DNA from: Dactylosporangium vinaceum
Lineage (GTDB): Bacteria; Actinomycetota; Actinomycetes; Mycobacteriales; Micromonosporaceae
Reading direction: 5' to 3'
DNA: 64,000 bases
Assembly: GCF_019904175.1 (NCBI RefSeq)
Contig: NZ_CP061913.1
Location: 8,308,001-8,372,000 of the forward strand
Every line of letters starts with the position of its first letter. Position 1 is the stretch's first letter. A program made the translations under genes and the position numbers. Of this stretch, positions 10,601 to 19,368 are shown piece by piece. The notes under the pieces are model-generated. The model did not search any database and was not told where the DNA came from. It was given only the letters and a program-made list of their open reading frames with translations.

Positions 10601-13600
10601 TTCTACGACGATCCGACGTTCGGCACGGCGTTCCCGCAGACGACCGCGCCGACGCGCGGCGACCCGACGATGACACAGAAGGCGTCGGACTACATCGGCG
10701 GCGCCCTCACGTACCTGACCAACACGAGGGTGGCCTACGACAGCGCCGGGCGCATCACCAAGACATACAACGCCAACGGCTACAGTGTCACCACCGCCTA
10801 CACCACCAACGCGGTCGGCCTCGTCACCGGCAGCACCATGACCAACGACACGCTGCTGACGCACACGTCGACGACGAACGACCCGACCCGCGGCCTGGTC
10901 CGCACGGTGACCGACGCGAACGGTGTGGTGACGACCCGCGAATACGACACGCTGGGCCGGGCCGCGGCGGTGTGGCTGGTGTCCCGGCCGACGACCGACC
11001 CTGCAAACTACCTGTACACCTACAACGTCGCCAACACCGGCCCGGCCGGGCGGGTCTCGGTGCTCACCCGGACCATGAACTCCGCAGCCGGCTACGTTGC
11101 ATCCACGTCGATCTACGACGGGATGTATCGCATTCGGCAGACGCAGACGGCCACACCGAACGGTGGCCGGTTGATCAGTGACACGTCCTACGACAGCCGC
11201 GGCTGGACCCGCGCTACGAACGTCGGCTGGTCGAACCCTGGCAGCGCCCCCGATACGACACTCGTCGCACCGGACCAGGTCACCCCACCGCCAGCCATCC
11301 CCGTACAACACCTGTACACCCATGACGGCCTCGGACGGGTCGTGGTCGACACCAGCGCCAACTCCGGTGTCACGGTGTCGTCGACGACCACGGTGTACAA
11401 CGGCGACCGCACGACCGTCATCCCGCCGCCCGGCGGCACGACCATCACGATCAAGACAGATCCGCTGGGCCGCACAGTCGAGACGGACCAGTACAGTGCG
11501 CCGCCGGCGCTCAACACCCCGGCGAACACGTTCACCGGGGTGTATACGGTAAGCGGCGGCACGGCCGTGGTCACGCAGTTCGGCTTCGATAGCCACGGCA
11601 ACCAGAACACCGTCACCGACGCCGCCGGCTCGACCTGGTCCAGCACCTACGACCTGCTCGGCCGGGTCACCGCGAAGACCGACCCGGACGCCGGCGGCAG
11701 CAGTTACCAGTACGACAACCTCGGCAACGTCACCCAGATCACCGACAGCCGCTCCAAAACGACCTCATTCGTCTACGACGCACTGAGCCGCAAAACTGCC
11801 GAATTTGATGCGCCGTCGACTGGGCAGAACGCGGAGAACCAGGTCGGCGCCTGGGTGTATGACAACTCCGACAACGCCATCGCGGGCATGAAGTTCCCGG
11901 TCGGGCATCTGACCAGATCCACGGCGTTCTGGAACGGCAACGCGTACAAGATCCAGTTCCGGAACTTCAACAAGTTCGGCGAGTCCCTCGGCGAGACCGT
12001 CACCATTCCGTCCGGGACCACCGGCGAGGGTTCCGTCCTAGGCCAGTCCTACGTCTACGACCACACGTACGCGACGTTGACCGGTCTGCCACTCACAGAT
12101 TCATACCCGAGCGCCGGCGGACTTCCGGCAGAGACGGTCGGCTACTCCTACACCAGCCCGCTCGATCTGGTCAGCACCGTCGGCGGTCTGGCTGCCTACG
12201 AGGACGGCACCGGCTACGACGACTGGGGCCGACCGAGCTCCACCACCCTAGGCGCCCAGCCGAACGTTGCCCACCTCACGAACCAGTTCGACCCGCACAC
12301 CGGCCAGCTCACGGACGTGAAGGTCACCCGGCCGAACACGGCCCCGAACGACGTCAACGAGGAGGCGTACCAGTACGACCTGGTCGGGAAGCTGCTGCGG
12401 CAGACGTCGACCCGGCTGGGCGCCACGGCGGCCACCGAGACGCAGTGCTACGGCTACGACGGCCTGGCCCGCCTCACTGCCGCCTGGACGGCCATCGACG
12501 ACTGCACGGCCACACCGACGCCGGCCAGTCACGCGACGGTCGGCGACACGCTCGGCGCGTCCGCGGCGTACTGGACGACGTGGAGCATCGACCCGCTGGG
12601 CAACCGGACCCAGCAAGTGAAGCACGCCGCCTCCACCGGCGCCGACACGACCACCGACTACACCTACAACGGCGACGGTACCGGCCAGCCGCACACGCTG
12701 ACCGGCACTATCACCACGGGCGCCGTCACCACGACGTACCACTACGACAGCGTCGGCAACATGACCTACCGCAGCACCCCGGCCCAGGGCTCGAAGACGT
12801 TCACCTGGAACGACCAGGGCCAGCTCGTCGCCGCGGTCGGCAGCAGCGGCACCACCTCGTACAAATACGGCGGCGACGGCAACCTACTCGTCCAGCACGA
12901 GATCGGCACCACGACGTTGTACCTGCCGGGCGAGCAGCTCGTGCTCAACAACACCACCCAGGCAGTCACCGGCACCCGCTACTACGCCCTGCCCGGCGGC
13001 GCCACGGCGATCCGCACCGGCACAGCGGCCAGCGACTACACGTTCCAGCTCTCAGATCAGCACGGGACGCCAAGCCTGTACCTCAACAGCTCGGTGCAGA
13101 CGGCGACTTGGCGGCAGAGCACCCCGTACGGCGAGGCGCGCGGCGCGACCGGCAGCTGGCCGGACAATCGGGGCTTCCTCGGCGCGCCGACGAACGGCGA
13201 CACCGGCCTGACCCGCCTGGGTGCCCGTGACTACGACCCAGTGACGGGCCGGTTCACCAGCCTCGACCCGGTCCTCGCTGTCGGCGACGCGCAGCTGCTC
13301 AACGGGTACAGCTACGCCCGCAACGCCCCGACGAACAGCAGCGACCCGAGCGGCCTGTGCCCTCGCGACCGGTGCGAGGGCTACGGCCAGGCCCCAGGCC
13401 ACCCCGATTGGAAGCCGGCGGACGGCAAGCAGGACGATCCCGGCGGCGACTACCAGCCCGACAACGACCCGGGGATGCCGTGGCTGAGCGCGAAGGCCCC
13501 GACCAAGAAGCTCAGCAAGAACATGACCGACAAGGACGTCAAGAACTTCTTCTCGGGCATGGGCTGCGAAGTCTCCGGCGACGGCCCGGTCACCAACGCC

Positions 13601-14689
13601 GACGCGATGGCCTGTTCCAAGAAGAGTGCGGACAACTGGACGCAGATCTGCACCCTGATGTACGGCGGCGATGCCGACAGCACCTGCCTGAAGGATCCGT
13701 TCGCCAGGGGCGGCATGGCCGTCCCGATCGCCATCGTCGGCATCTTCGTCTGCTCGGCCCTCATCGAAGTCTGCGTCGTCGGCGTCTATGACATGGCCGC
13801 CTACGGCGGCACCGGCATGGGCTTTCTGGAGGGCGCCGGATTGGGCGCCGAGGGTGCGGCCGTCGACCGTGCGGTCACCGAGGCCGGCGCCGAGGTGGAC
13901 ACGGCTGCTGGAGCCAAAGCCGCCGAGGAGCAACTCGCCAGAGCGTGCACGAACTCCTTCACCCCCGACACGCTGGTCCAGATGGCCGACGGCACCACAA
14001 AGCCCATCGCGGACGTCCGGGTCGGCGACCAGGTACTCACGTCCGACCCGGACACCGGCGACACGACAGCCCACGTCGTGACACAGCTGCACCGGAACCT
14101 GGACCGGGATCTGACGGATCTGACGCTCACCGGAGACGGGCGGCGGACCCAGACCGTGCACACCACGCACGGCCACCCGTTCTGGAGCGAGACCCGGCAC
14201 ACCTGGATCGACGCCGGTGACCTACGCCCAGGCGAGCGCCTCCACACAGCCGACGGCACCACCGAGACCGTCGTCGCGCGCACCAACCGCACGCATCACG
14301 CGGTGATGTACAACGTCACAGTCGACGCCGTCCACACGTATTTTGTGATCGCCGGGTCCAAGTCGGTGCTCGTGCACAATAGTGGCTGTGTCATAACTCC
14401 GGAAGGCTGGAAGCACGTTCAGGACTTCCATCGTCCGGGCGGGTTGGGTGTCGATGAGGGGAAGAGTGTCTTCACTGGGTCGGATGCCGATGTGCAGGAT
14501 CTGATCCAGCAAACGGTGCAGCGTGGCCGTCCGCAACGGAATACACAAGGTCGTGACGGGACGGTATATGAGTGGGACTTCGGGCGCGCTGTCGGTACCA
14601 AGAGTGTGACAGACGGTGGCGGAGAAGCCACAATGGTGCGAGTCGTCGTCAACCCGGATGGAACGCTCCGGACCGCCCATCCCTTCTAG
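7607..14689 (+). CDS. RHS-repeat polymorphic toxin with HINT domain and C-terminal toxin module
   Basis: Giant exported toxin protein of about 2360 residues. I chose the TTG at 7607 because GGGGAGCG lies just upstream and a signal peptide follows at once (LLAQVLVVLLVGSAATVVLP, cleavage near ATAGA). A beta-propeller-like region and many YD/RHS repeats fill residues ~250-1830. The RHS-associated core lies at ~1840-1915 (GLTRLGARDYDPVTGRFTSL then DP). A HINT autoprocessing domain at ~2112-2260 starts with CTNSFTPDTLVQMADG and ends VLVHN. The final ~99 residues are the toxin: WKHVQDFHRP, KSVFTGSDADVQDLI, and a C-terminal strand RVVVNPDGTLRTAHPF. That end resembles EndoU/BECR-fold RNase toxins, which is my inference. 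The probable immunity gene follows after 11 bases. The likely role is contact-dependent killing of competitors. Confidence 0.92.
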   Translation: MSTNLGWKLSARRTSLLAQVLVVLLVGSAATVVLPATAGAAPPLQPQPNPGPQVTKVHAATANDAAKAVPPPEFRASATALPAAGTATLTLDVKTKARAAGSPVWAQPIADAQGRYVGPATLGVQVADRTATERAGVTGVLLTVDPQSAGSGMAQVGVDYSSFAQAYGGNYAERLHLVQLPGCALYTPQRVECRQAIPLPTTRDREAQALSAPVMFTAPARTANVSAASLSATTAPMMVLAATADGGQDGGSLGTYAATDLKASGSWSSGGSTGGFSYSYPVVVPPTSVGTAPNLGLGYNSASIDGQTAFAQAQANWAGDGWSLPQSYIEQSFLSCKDSPEGSAVTNATPDLCYNGPVLTMSLNGSSTSLVWDAGKSVWKPEHDDGSVVTHVTNQNNGSGTHDNDWWTVTTRDGRTYSFGRNHLPGWAPGKAATGSVDYEPVYMGHSGDPLWSMCPFPTSACTMAYRWNLDYSVDPHGNAMAYYYHQDTNFYGLHNGASNVSYVRNSYLDHIDYGFADGNAYGTVPNTVLFGTDIRCTNAPCTPLNASTKANWPDVPYDAICVSGTTCPAHSPSFFSTVRLKTITTRQWSTSVNDYVTLDTYTLTHSLPQPTDNTSPTLFLTSIVRTGSDTSAGGSSGPNPAITLPPTTFTPVALANRRDTTSYPALYRNRIGSITTETGSVISPTYTVVNPCSTPVTLDPATNTTSCYPVYWTPEGLANPMRDWFLKYSVTKVTQSDPLGGAPATATSYQYFGGAAWHYDTSEVVKPQYRTYGQFRGFGDVKTTTGDLANDARTRAETLYYRGMSNNNNTTAVTLYDSQGAGHDDADQLAGNVLEAKSYLGENGPVDHSTITSYWVSPATATRSRTGLPALTANWIAPVETFTRQAVTGPSGTTWRYTEADTTYDTNPSSATYGSMVWQYTHTVPVQADYDRCTHTTYAPANAGKNLVALPSAVETDAVACGGFTAVAHPSAPWGYNSLTAPAAVNRPAQVVSATRTFYDDPTFGTAFPQTTAPTRGDPTMTQKASDYIGGALTYLTNTRVAYDSAGRITKTYNANGYSVTTAYTTNAVGLVTGSTMTNDTLLTHTSTTNDPTRGLVRTVTDANGVVTTREYDTLGRAAAVWLVSRPTTDPANYLYTYNVANTGPAGRVSVLTRTMNSAAGYVASTSIYDGMYRIRQTQTATPNGGRLISDTSYDSRGWTRATNVGWSNPGSAPDTTLVAPDQVTPPPAIPVQHLYTHDGLGRVVVDTSANSGVTVSSTTTVYNGDRTTVIPPPGGTTITIKTDPLGRTVETDQYSAPPALNTPANTFTGVYTVSGGTAVVTQFGFDSHGNQNTVTDAAGSTWSSTYDLLGRVTAKTDPDAGGSSYQYDNLGNVTQITDSRSKTTSFVYDALSRKTAEFDAPSTGQNAENQVGAWVYDNSDNAIAGMKFPVGHLTRSTAFWNGNAYKIQFRNFNKFGESLGETVTIPSGTTGEGSVLGQSYVYDHTYATLTGLPLTDSYPSAGGLPAETVGYSYTSPLDLVSTVGGLAAYEDGTGYDDWGRPSSTTLGAQPNVAHLTNQFDPHTGQLTDVKVTRPNTAPNDVNEEAYQYDLVGKLLRQTSTRLGATAATETQCYGYDGLARLTAAWTAIDDCTATPTPASHATVGDTLGASAAYWTTWSIDPLGNRTQQVKHAASTGADTTTDYTYNGDGTGQPHTLTGTITTGAVTTTYHYDSVGNMTYRSTPAQGSKTFTWNDQGQLVAAVGSSGTTSYKYGGDGNLLVQHEIGTTTLYLPGEQLVLNNTTQAVTGTRYYALPGGATAIRTGTAASDYTFQLSDQHGTPSLYLNSSVQTATWRQSTPYGEARGATGSWPDNRGFLGAPTNGDTGLTRLGARDYDPVTGRFTSLDPVLAVGDAQLLNGYSYARNAPTNSSDPSGLCPRDRCEGYGQAPGHPDWKPADGKQDDPGGDYQPDNDPGMPWLSAKAPTKKLSKNMTDKDVKNFFSGMGCEVSGDGPVTNADAMACSKKSADNWTQICTLMYGGDADSTCLKDPFARGGMAVPIAIVGIFVCSALIEVCVVGVYDMAAYGGTGMGFLEGAGLGAEGAAVDRAVTEAGAEVDTAAGAKAAEEQLARACTNSFTPDTLVQMADGTTKPIADVRVGDQVLTSDPDTGDTTAHVVTQLHRNLDRDLTDLTLTGDGRRTQTVHTTHGHPFWSETRHTWIDAGDLRPGERLHTADGTTETVVARTNRTHHAVMYNVTVDAVHTYFVIAGSKSVLVHNSGCVITPEGWKHVQDFHRPGGLGVDEGKSVFTGSDADVQDLIQQTVQRGRPQRNTQGRDGTVYEWDFGRAVGTKSVTDGGGEATMVRVVVNPDGTLRTAHPF

Positions 14690-14700
14690 GAGGCGCAGTG

Positions 14701-15177
14701 ATGTTCATTGACTTCGCAATTGATCCATTGGACCGCGTATTGTCGCCGCTCTGGCGCTCGGGCCGTCAGGTTGATCTGGCATCGGTCAGTGAGATGGATC
14801 TTCGGTATGAGTATTTTTGGAGCAGGGTTCGGCTCGTCGCCGACGAGACAGACCTGACCGCGGGGTGGGGCAAGGTCCCGCTCCTGGACTTCGCTGCAAC
14901 ATTGGCAACAATGGCAGATTCACTTACTCGTTCGGGCGTCGGGGTGATGGATTTGACCGAAAGTGCAGCTACGCTGACCTTCGTACGTCGAGGTGATTTG
15001 GTTGATGTTCATGACGCTCAACGGCGGAGTGTCGCCACATGTGGAACCGCTGAGCTGCTCGCTGCCGTGAAGGCCTTCGTCGATAAAGTGATGACAACCC
15101 TCTCGGAAGATCATCCCGAAATAGCCCTGAATAAGTTTTTCCGTGATCTAGGTACCGTATTCATATCCGAATGCTGA
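14701..15177 (+). CDS. Probable immunity protein for the upstream RHS toxin
   Basis: Protein of 158 residues that I do not recognise by family. It begins 11 bases after the toxin stop, with AGGAGG seven bases before the ATG. This is the usual arrangement of a polymorphic toxin and its cytosolic antidote. There is no signal peptide or membrane segment, as expected for an immunity protein that binds and blocks the toxin domain inside the producer. The start MFIDFAIDPLDRVLSPLWRS and the acidic helical middle (SEMDLRYEYFWSRVRL) are compatible with known small immunity proteins but not diagnostic. GC content is visibly lower than in flanking genes, a common sign of horizontally exchanged toxin/immunity modules. 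Function is inferred from position. Confidence 0.72.
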   Translation: MFIDFAIDPLDRVLSPLWRSGRQVDLASVSEMDLRYEYFWSRVRLVADETDLTAGWGKVPLLDFAATLATMADSLTRSGVGVMDLTESAATLTFVRRGDLVDVHDAQRRSVATCGTAELLAAVKAFVDKVMTTLSEDHPEIALNKFFRDLGTVFISEC

Positions 15178-15228
15178 GCTCGTGGCCTAGTATCGGTAGT
15201 TTACACTTTTCCGTTCAAGCGCTGCTGG

Positions 15229-15561
15229 CCTCGGCCTGCCGGCGGTTCAATTTTTACCGCAGACTTCATCAAGCGGGATCGGAGCGGTGCGGTTCGCATA
15301 ATCGACTCAAAAGTTAATATCGGTTCAATTGCGCAAGCCGGGCGAAAGGGTGCCCCGGACATGAAGGTGGGTGAAGCGACGGTCTATATCAGCCGCCTCA
15401 AGGCGGCATATGGGTTGCGAAATGGTGATGTAATGCCTGCGACCTCTGTTGAATTGGCCATTGGGCCTGTCCCACGTGTGGATAACCTATATAGGGCCGT
15501 AACTGTTTTGCGACCTCTACGTGCACGGAACCATGGAGGCGAGGGAATGCCTGACCTTTGA
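15229..15561 (+). pseudogene. Remnant of a possible orphan toxin C-terminal domain
   Basis: Open frame with no plausible start codon, in the same frame as the immunity gene after its stop. It reads PAGGSIFTADFIKRDRSGAV, RIIDSKVNIGSIAQAGRKGA, MKVGEATVYISRLKAAYGL and IGPVPRVDNLYRAVTVLR. The codon pattern and regular alternation look like a real folded domain. The RIIDSK segment resembles the D-x-K end of a PD-(D/E)XK nuclease core. RHS and CDI loci often keep displaced toxin tips downstream, and this fits such a cast-off module. No ribosome binding site is present. The identity as a toxin tip and the nuclease idea are inference. Confidence 0.45.
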
Positions 15562-15610
15562 AGCGAAGACAGTTGTCGGGAGTATGTGGAGAAGCTCACT
15601 GACGGCGAAT

Positions 15611-15623
15611 CCCCCCCCCCCCC
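15611..15623. repeat. Homopolymeric run of C
   Basis: Thirteen consecutive C residues, just upstream of an IS110 remnant and outside any gene I can support. The count could be affected by sequencing error. No phase-variable gene is linked to it. Confidence 0.7.
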
Positions 15624-15859
15624 GTTACCTTTTTGATCGTCCCCAGCCGGGGACTGCTCGGTCGCTCGGCCTGGTATGACTTACTGCCCCTGTCGTTGGG
15701 ATGATCCGGGGGGTGTTGTCGCCAGGCCGGGTGGCGTCGGCGGACCGCTGATAGGGACCCGGCCGCCCCGTCCGGGGTTGGTCTCTTCGTAACGTGGGTG
15801 CCGGCAGTCCGACGCCGAACCGGCGGCCGAGACCGCTTCGTCGACGGTGTGGAGGCGTG

Positions 15860-16247
15860 GTGCACGGCGAATACAGCGTGTTCCTCGGGCTGGACGTGGG
15901 CAAAGGCGAACACCACGCGGTGGGTCTGGCCCTCGACGGCAAGCGACTGCACGACGCGCCGCTGCCCAACACCGAAGCCAGGCTGCAGGCGTTGTTTGCG
16001 AAGCTGGCCCGGCACGGCACGGTGCTCGTGGTGGTTGACCAGCCGGCCTCGATCGGCGCGTTGCCGGTCGCGGTCGCCCGGGCCGGCGGCCATCAGGTGG
16101 CCTACCTGCCTGGTTTGGCGATGCGTCGCACCGCTGACCTGCATCCGGGCAGCGCGAAGACCGATGCGCGTGATGCTTACGTCATCGCTGACGCGGCTCG
16201 GACCCTGCCGCACACGCTGCGCCGGGTCGACACCGGCGACGAGGCCC
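15860..16247 (+). pseudogene. IS110-family transposase, truncated by an ISAs1-type element
   Basis: N-terminal ~130 residues of a second, different IS110-family transposase. The GTG start is preceded by GGAGG. The first catalytic Asp sits in FLGLDVGKGEHHAVGL, and the DEDD domain continues through LHPGSAKTDARDAYVIADAA. The reading ends at TLRRVDTGDEA, where the left inverted repeat of the ISAs1-type element begins. The C-terminal Transposase_20 half does not resume on the far side of that element. The remainder was therefore deleted, not just displaced. The 250 bases upstream probably contain the left end of this IS110. Confidence 0.85.
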
Positions 16248-17592
16248 CAGGGCCTCGGCAAAGTCGTGATGGGTGTCCGGCTTGAGGTGATTGGCGTAGA
16301 CGCGCCTTGTCTGGAGGCAGCAAGACGGGCATGACCCGTTCGGAAGATCATCAAGGTTCCTACGCCATGTTGATCGCCGCCGAAGTGAGCCATGCCCGCA
16401 TCGCCATCATCGCTGATCGCCTCGTTGTCACCTGCACCGGCCGGTCTGTTCGAGCTCCGCCCGTCGGAGCTGACCGCCGGTCTGCCCGCCGCCCTGGCCG
16501 CCGTGCCCGACCCGCGCGCCCGTCGCGGCATCCGCCATCGCCTGGCCGTGGTCCTCACCGCAGCCGTCTGCGCGGTGATAGCCGGTTACCGCTCCTACAC
16601 CGCGATCGGCGAGTGGGTGGCAGATCTCCCCGCCGGGACAGCACTGCTGCTCGGGATCGACACCGATCGGCGGCCGTCTGAGGCGATGATCCGCAGACTC
16701 CTGCAGGCCGTCGACCCCGATCTGCTCGCCGCGGCGATCGGAACCTGGCTCGCCACCAGGATTCCCGAGCCGCCACCCGGTTCCAGATGGGCGATCGCCG
16801 TGGACGGCAAGACCATACGAGGCTCACGCACGCGCCACGTCACCGCCCGGCACGTCCTGGCCGCCGCGGACCAGCACACCGCAGCCGTGCTCGCCAGCAC
16901 CGACGTCGACAGCAAGACCAACGAGATCACCCGCTTCGCCGCGCTGCTGGATCAACTCCATGACCTGGACGGCGCCGTGGTGACCGCCGACGCGTTGCAC
17001 TGCCAACGCGACCACGTCACCTACCTCGCCCAGCGCGGCGCTCACTGGATCCTGACCGCCAAAGGCAACCAGCCCACCCTGCACCAGCAGCTCACCGGCC
17101 TGCCCTGGCACCTCGTCCCCATCGCTGACCGCACCACCGACCGCGGCCACGGCCGCCGGGAGATCCGCACCCTGAAGATCCTGTCGGTCTCCACCGGCAT
17201 CGACTTCCCTGACGCCGCCCAGGCCCTGCAGATCCGCCGTCGCCGGCGACCGCTCGACGAACCGAAACGCTTTACCACCGAAACCGTCTACGCCATCACC
17301 GATCTCCAAGCCCACCAAGCCAAACCATGGCAGCTCGCCGATTGGATCCGCGGCCACTGGACGATCGAGAACAAAGTTCACTGGGTCCGCGACGTCACCT
17401 ACGACGAAGACCGATCCCAGATCCGCACCGGCACCGGACCCCAAGTCATGGCCACCCTCCGCAACGCCGCCATCAGCGTCCTCCGCCTCGACGGCACCAC
17501 CAACATCGCCGCCGCCAACCGCCACTACGCCCGCAACCCCAACCACCCACTGGCCCTACTCGGCATCACCTAACGACTTTGCCGGGGCCCTG
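16248..17592 (+). mobile_element. ISAs1-family insertion sequence, complete
   Basis: An element of about 1345 bases bounded by 20-base terminal inverted repeats. The left end is CAGGGCCTCGGCAAAGTCGT at 16248-16267. The reverse complement of 17573-17592 is CAGGGCCCCGGCAAAGTCGT, differing at one base. One transposase gene lies inside. I see no 8-10 base target duplication, and the left (IS110) and right (IS5-type) flanks are unrelated. This suggests an adjacent deletion or recombination after insertion. Confidence 0.88.
16392..17573 (+). CDS. ISAs1-family DDE transposase
   Basis: Full-length 393-residue transposase. The N-terminal ISAs1-associated domain includes VPDPRARRGIRHRLAVVLTA and YRSYTAIGEWV. 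The DDE domain shows the first Asp in AIAVDGKTIRGS, the second in VVTADALHCQRDHV, and the Glu in GHWTIENKVHWVRDVTYDED. The stop codon overlaps the right inverted repeat. No frameshift or internal stop is present, so this copy could be active. It interrupts or abuts an IS110 remnant on its left. Confidence 0.93.
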   Translation: MPASPSSLIASLSPAPAGLFELRPSELTAGLPAALAAVPDPRARRGIRHRLAVVLTAAVCAVIAGYRSYTAIGEWVADLPAGTALLLGIDTDRRPSEAMIRRLLQAVDPDLLAAAIGTWLATRIPEPPPGSRWAIAVDGKTIRGSRTRHVTARHVLAAADQHTAAVLASTDVDSKTNEITRFAALLDQLHDLDGAVVTADALHCQRDHVTYLAQRGAHWILTAKGNQPTLHQQLTGLPWHLVPIADRTTDRGHGRREIRTLKILSVSTGIDFPDAAQALQIRRRRRPLDEPKRFTTETVYAITDLQAHQAKPWQLADWIRGHWTIENKVHWVRDVTYDEDRSQIRTGTGPQVMATLRNAAISVLRLDGTTNIAAANRHYARNPNHPLALLGIT

Positions 17593-17712
17593 ATCAGCGA
17601 GCCATTTCCAAGCTGACCTTGCGGCTCAGGGTGGGCACGGCGGCGATGAGGGCGAGGCTCCAGGTAAGACAGCAGTCGACCAAGATCCGATGCCCCAACC
17701 GGGAGCCTCGGC

Positions 17713-18076
17713 GTGCTGTCTTACCCCGCCACGATTCCGCTGTCCAGCCGCGCCCTGAACGACCTCGCCGGGCTCATCCGCGAGCACCGCAACGAGCATC
17801 GGTCCCGGTGGCGGCGTCTCAACCCAGGCCGGCAAGCCCTGCTCGCCCTGGCCCACCTGCGCAACGGTGACATCTAGACCCGCCTCGCCGCTGGCTTCCA
17901 GGTCGGCGTCGCGACCGCCTGGCGATACGTGCAGGAAGCGATTGCCTTGCTCGCTGCGGCCGCCGGTGACCTGGCGGCGGCGATGGCGCGCCTCCGCACC
18001 CTCGCGTACGCACTCCTGGACGGCACGCTCATCCCGATCGACCGCGTCGCCGATCAACGGCCGTACTACTCCGGCT
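17713..18076 (+). pseudogene. IS5-type transposase N-terminal remnant with internal stop
   Basis: Fragment of an IS5-family (HTH_Tnp_4 type) transposase. The frame starts at a GTG (VLSYPATIPLSSRALNDLAG) and continues RQALLALAHLRNGDI. It meets TAG at 17875-17877 and resumes in the same frame as TRLAAGFQVGVATAWRYVQ and LLDGTLIPIDRVADQRPYYS. Similarity ends at about 18076, where unrelated sequence joins. The helix-turn-helix part is recognisable and the catalytic half is absent. One nonsense mutation plus a 3' truncation make it nonfunctional. Confidence 0.75.
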
Positions 18077-18297
18077 GTGAGAATCAAGGTGCGCTGCAGC
18101 GGGTGAGATCTGACCCGTACTCCGGCTGACCCTTGGTGCCTTGTGTTTGATCTGTCGATCGGAGCCCGCAGCAGCGTGTAACGCTTCGAACCGGCAGGGC
18201 GTGTCCCGATAGGGGCCTTCGCGAACAGGCACCGTCACAGTCCTGACCGCCAGTCGGTCCAGGGCCATACCTTGTCCATTGCCCGGCCTCGGAGATC

Positions 18298-18402
18298 ATG
18301 ACCGTGTCCAGCATGCCCACGCCCTTGTCTGGCCCATTTGCACCTGGCCCTGATAGCAGGGTGGTGATCGGGGTGGATACCCACAAGGACGTCCATGTCG
18401 TC
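18298..18402 (+). pseudogene. IS110 transposase N-terminal stub, cut by an IS3-type element
   Basis: The ATG at 18298 opens a short frame carrying VVIGVDTHKDVHVV, the hallmark start of an IS110-family transposase with the first catalytic Asp. It ends where the left inverted repeat of the IS3-type element begins at 18403. The sequence just upstream looks like an IS110 left end. The rest of this transposase does not reappear to the right of the IS3-type element. Confidence 0.7.
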
Positions 18403-18432
18403 TGAGGTTCCCCCCGAACAGTGGACAGGTCT

Positions 18433-19368
18433 TCAAGCAGCGTTCGCTGTGCCTGTCAGGGTTTGCTCGTATCGGATTGGGCTGAGCATCCCGACTGCGG
18501 AGTGGCGTCGTTCATGGTTGTACCGGCGAATCCAATTGTCAATCGCGGCAACGAGTTCCGCGCGTGTGGCGAAGGTGTGGCGGTAGTAGTACTCGTGCTT
18601 GAACGTGGACCAGAACGACTCGGCCGGGCTGTCGTCCCAGCAGATGCCGGTATCGCCCATCGAGCGTCGCAGGCCGTGCCGGGCGCACGCCTGAACGGTC
18701 AGCGAGCCGGTGAACTCCCCGCCGCGGTCGGAGTGCAAGACGGTGCCGGTCACGTCGTGACCCGCGCTCGTGCGGCAGGCTACGGCGGTGTCGATGGCGT
18801 GGGCGACCATAGTGGAACCGATCCGGTCGGCCACGACGTGCCCGAGGACCCGCCGGGTATGCCCGTCCAGGATCGCGCACAGGAACATGTCACCCTCACC
18901 GCAGGTCAAGTAGGTGATGTCGGTCAGCCAGACCGCGTCGGGCCGGCCCTGGTCGAAACGCCGGCGGACCAGATCGGGCGGGAACACCGCCGCCGGGTCG
19001 GCGATGGTGGTGCGCAGTTTGAACGTTCGGGGGCTGATGCCCTCGATCCCGATCCCGGCCATGATCGACGCGACGGTCTTCGCGCTGACCCGCTCGCCGC
19101 GATCGCGGAGCTCGGCCGTGATCCGCGGGGACCCGTAGGTGCTCCCGGACCCGGCGTGCACGTCCAGGATCTGCACCGCCAGGTCCGCGCGTCGCTGCTG
19201 CCGTGGTGCTGGCTGCGGGGCCCGCACGCGTCGCGCGTGCGCGTAATAGCCCGACGATGAAACCTGCAGCAGCCGGGCCATCCGCCGCACCGAAAACCGC
19301 ACAGGGCCGGCGTCACCGGCGCCGTCACCGGCGCCGCCGGACTTGTCGGGGCCGGCGTACTTGGCCAT
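18433..19368 (-). CDS. IS3-family transposase OrfB (rve integrase domain)
   Basis: Catalytic subunit of the IS3-type element, 311 residues. The HTH_21-like N-terminal part covers FSVRRMARLLQVSSSGYYAH and RITAELRDRGERVSAKTVAS. The rve/DDE core has Asp in DAVWLTDITYLTCGEG, Asp in VLHSDRGGEFTG, and Glu in DSPAESFWSTFKHEYYY. The C-terminus YNHERRHSAVGMLSP is typical. OrfB normally appears as an OrfAB fusion through a -1 frameshift, and its start overlaps the end of orfA. The frame is intact, but transposition probably needs a working OrfA from elsewhere. Confidence 0.93.
   Translation of the reverse strand: MAKYAGPDKSGGAGDGAGDAGPVRFSVRRMARLLQVSSSGYYAHARRVRAPQPAPRQQRRADLAVQILDVHAGSGSTYGSPRITAELRDRGERVSAKTVASIMAGIGIEGISPRTFKLRTTIADPAAVFPPDLVRRRFDQGRPDAVWLTDITYLTCGEGDMFLCAILDGHTRRVLGHVVADRIGSTMVAHAIDTAVACRTSAGHDVTGTVLHSDRGGEFTGSLTVQACARHGLRRSMGDTGICWDDSPAESFWSTFKHEYYYRHTFATRAELVAAIDNWIRRYNHERRHSAVGMLSPIRYEQTLTGTANAA

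Noticed and set aside
9110..11596. 828-codon open frame antisense to the RHS gene
   Set aside because: High-GC codon usage leaves the complementary frame open. The translation is Arg/Gly/Val-rich without domains, while the plus strand encodes clear RHS repeats.
15611..15623. Poly-C tract as a phase-variation switch
   Set aside because: It is not inside or just before a supported gene and lies beside a decayed IS110. The length may also be a sequencing artefact.
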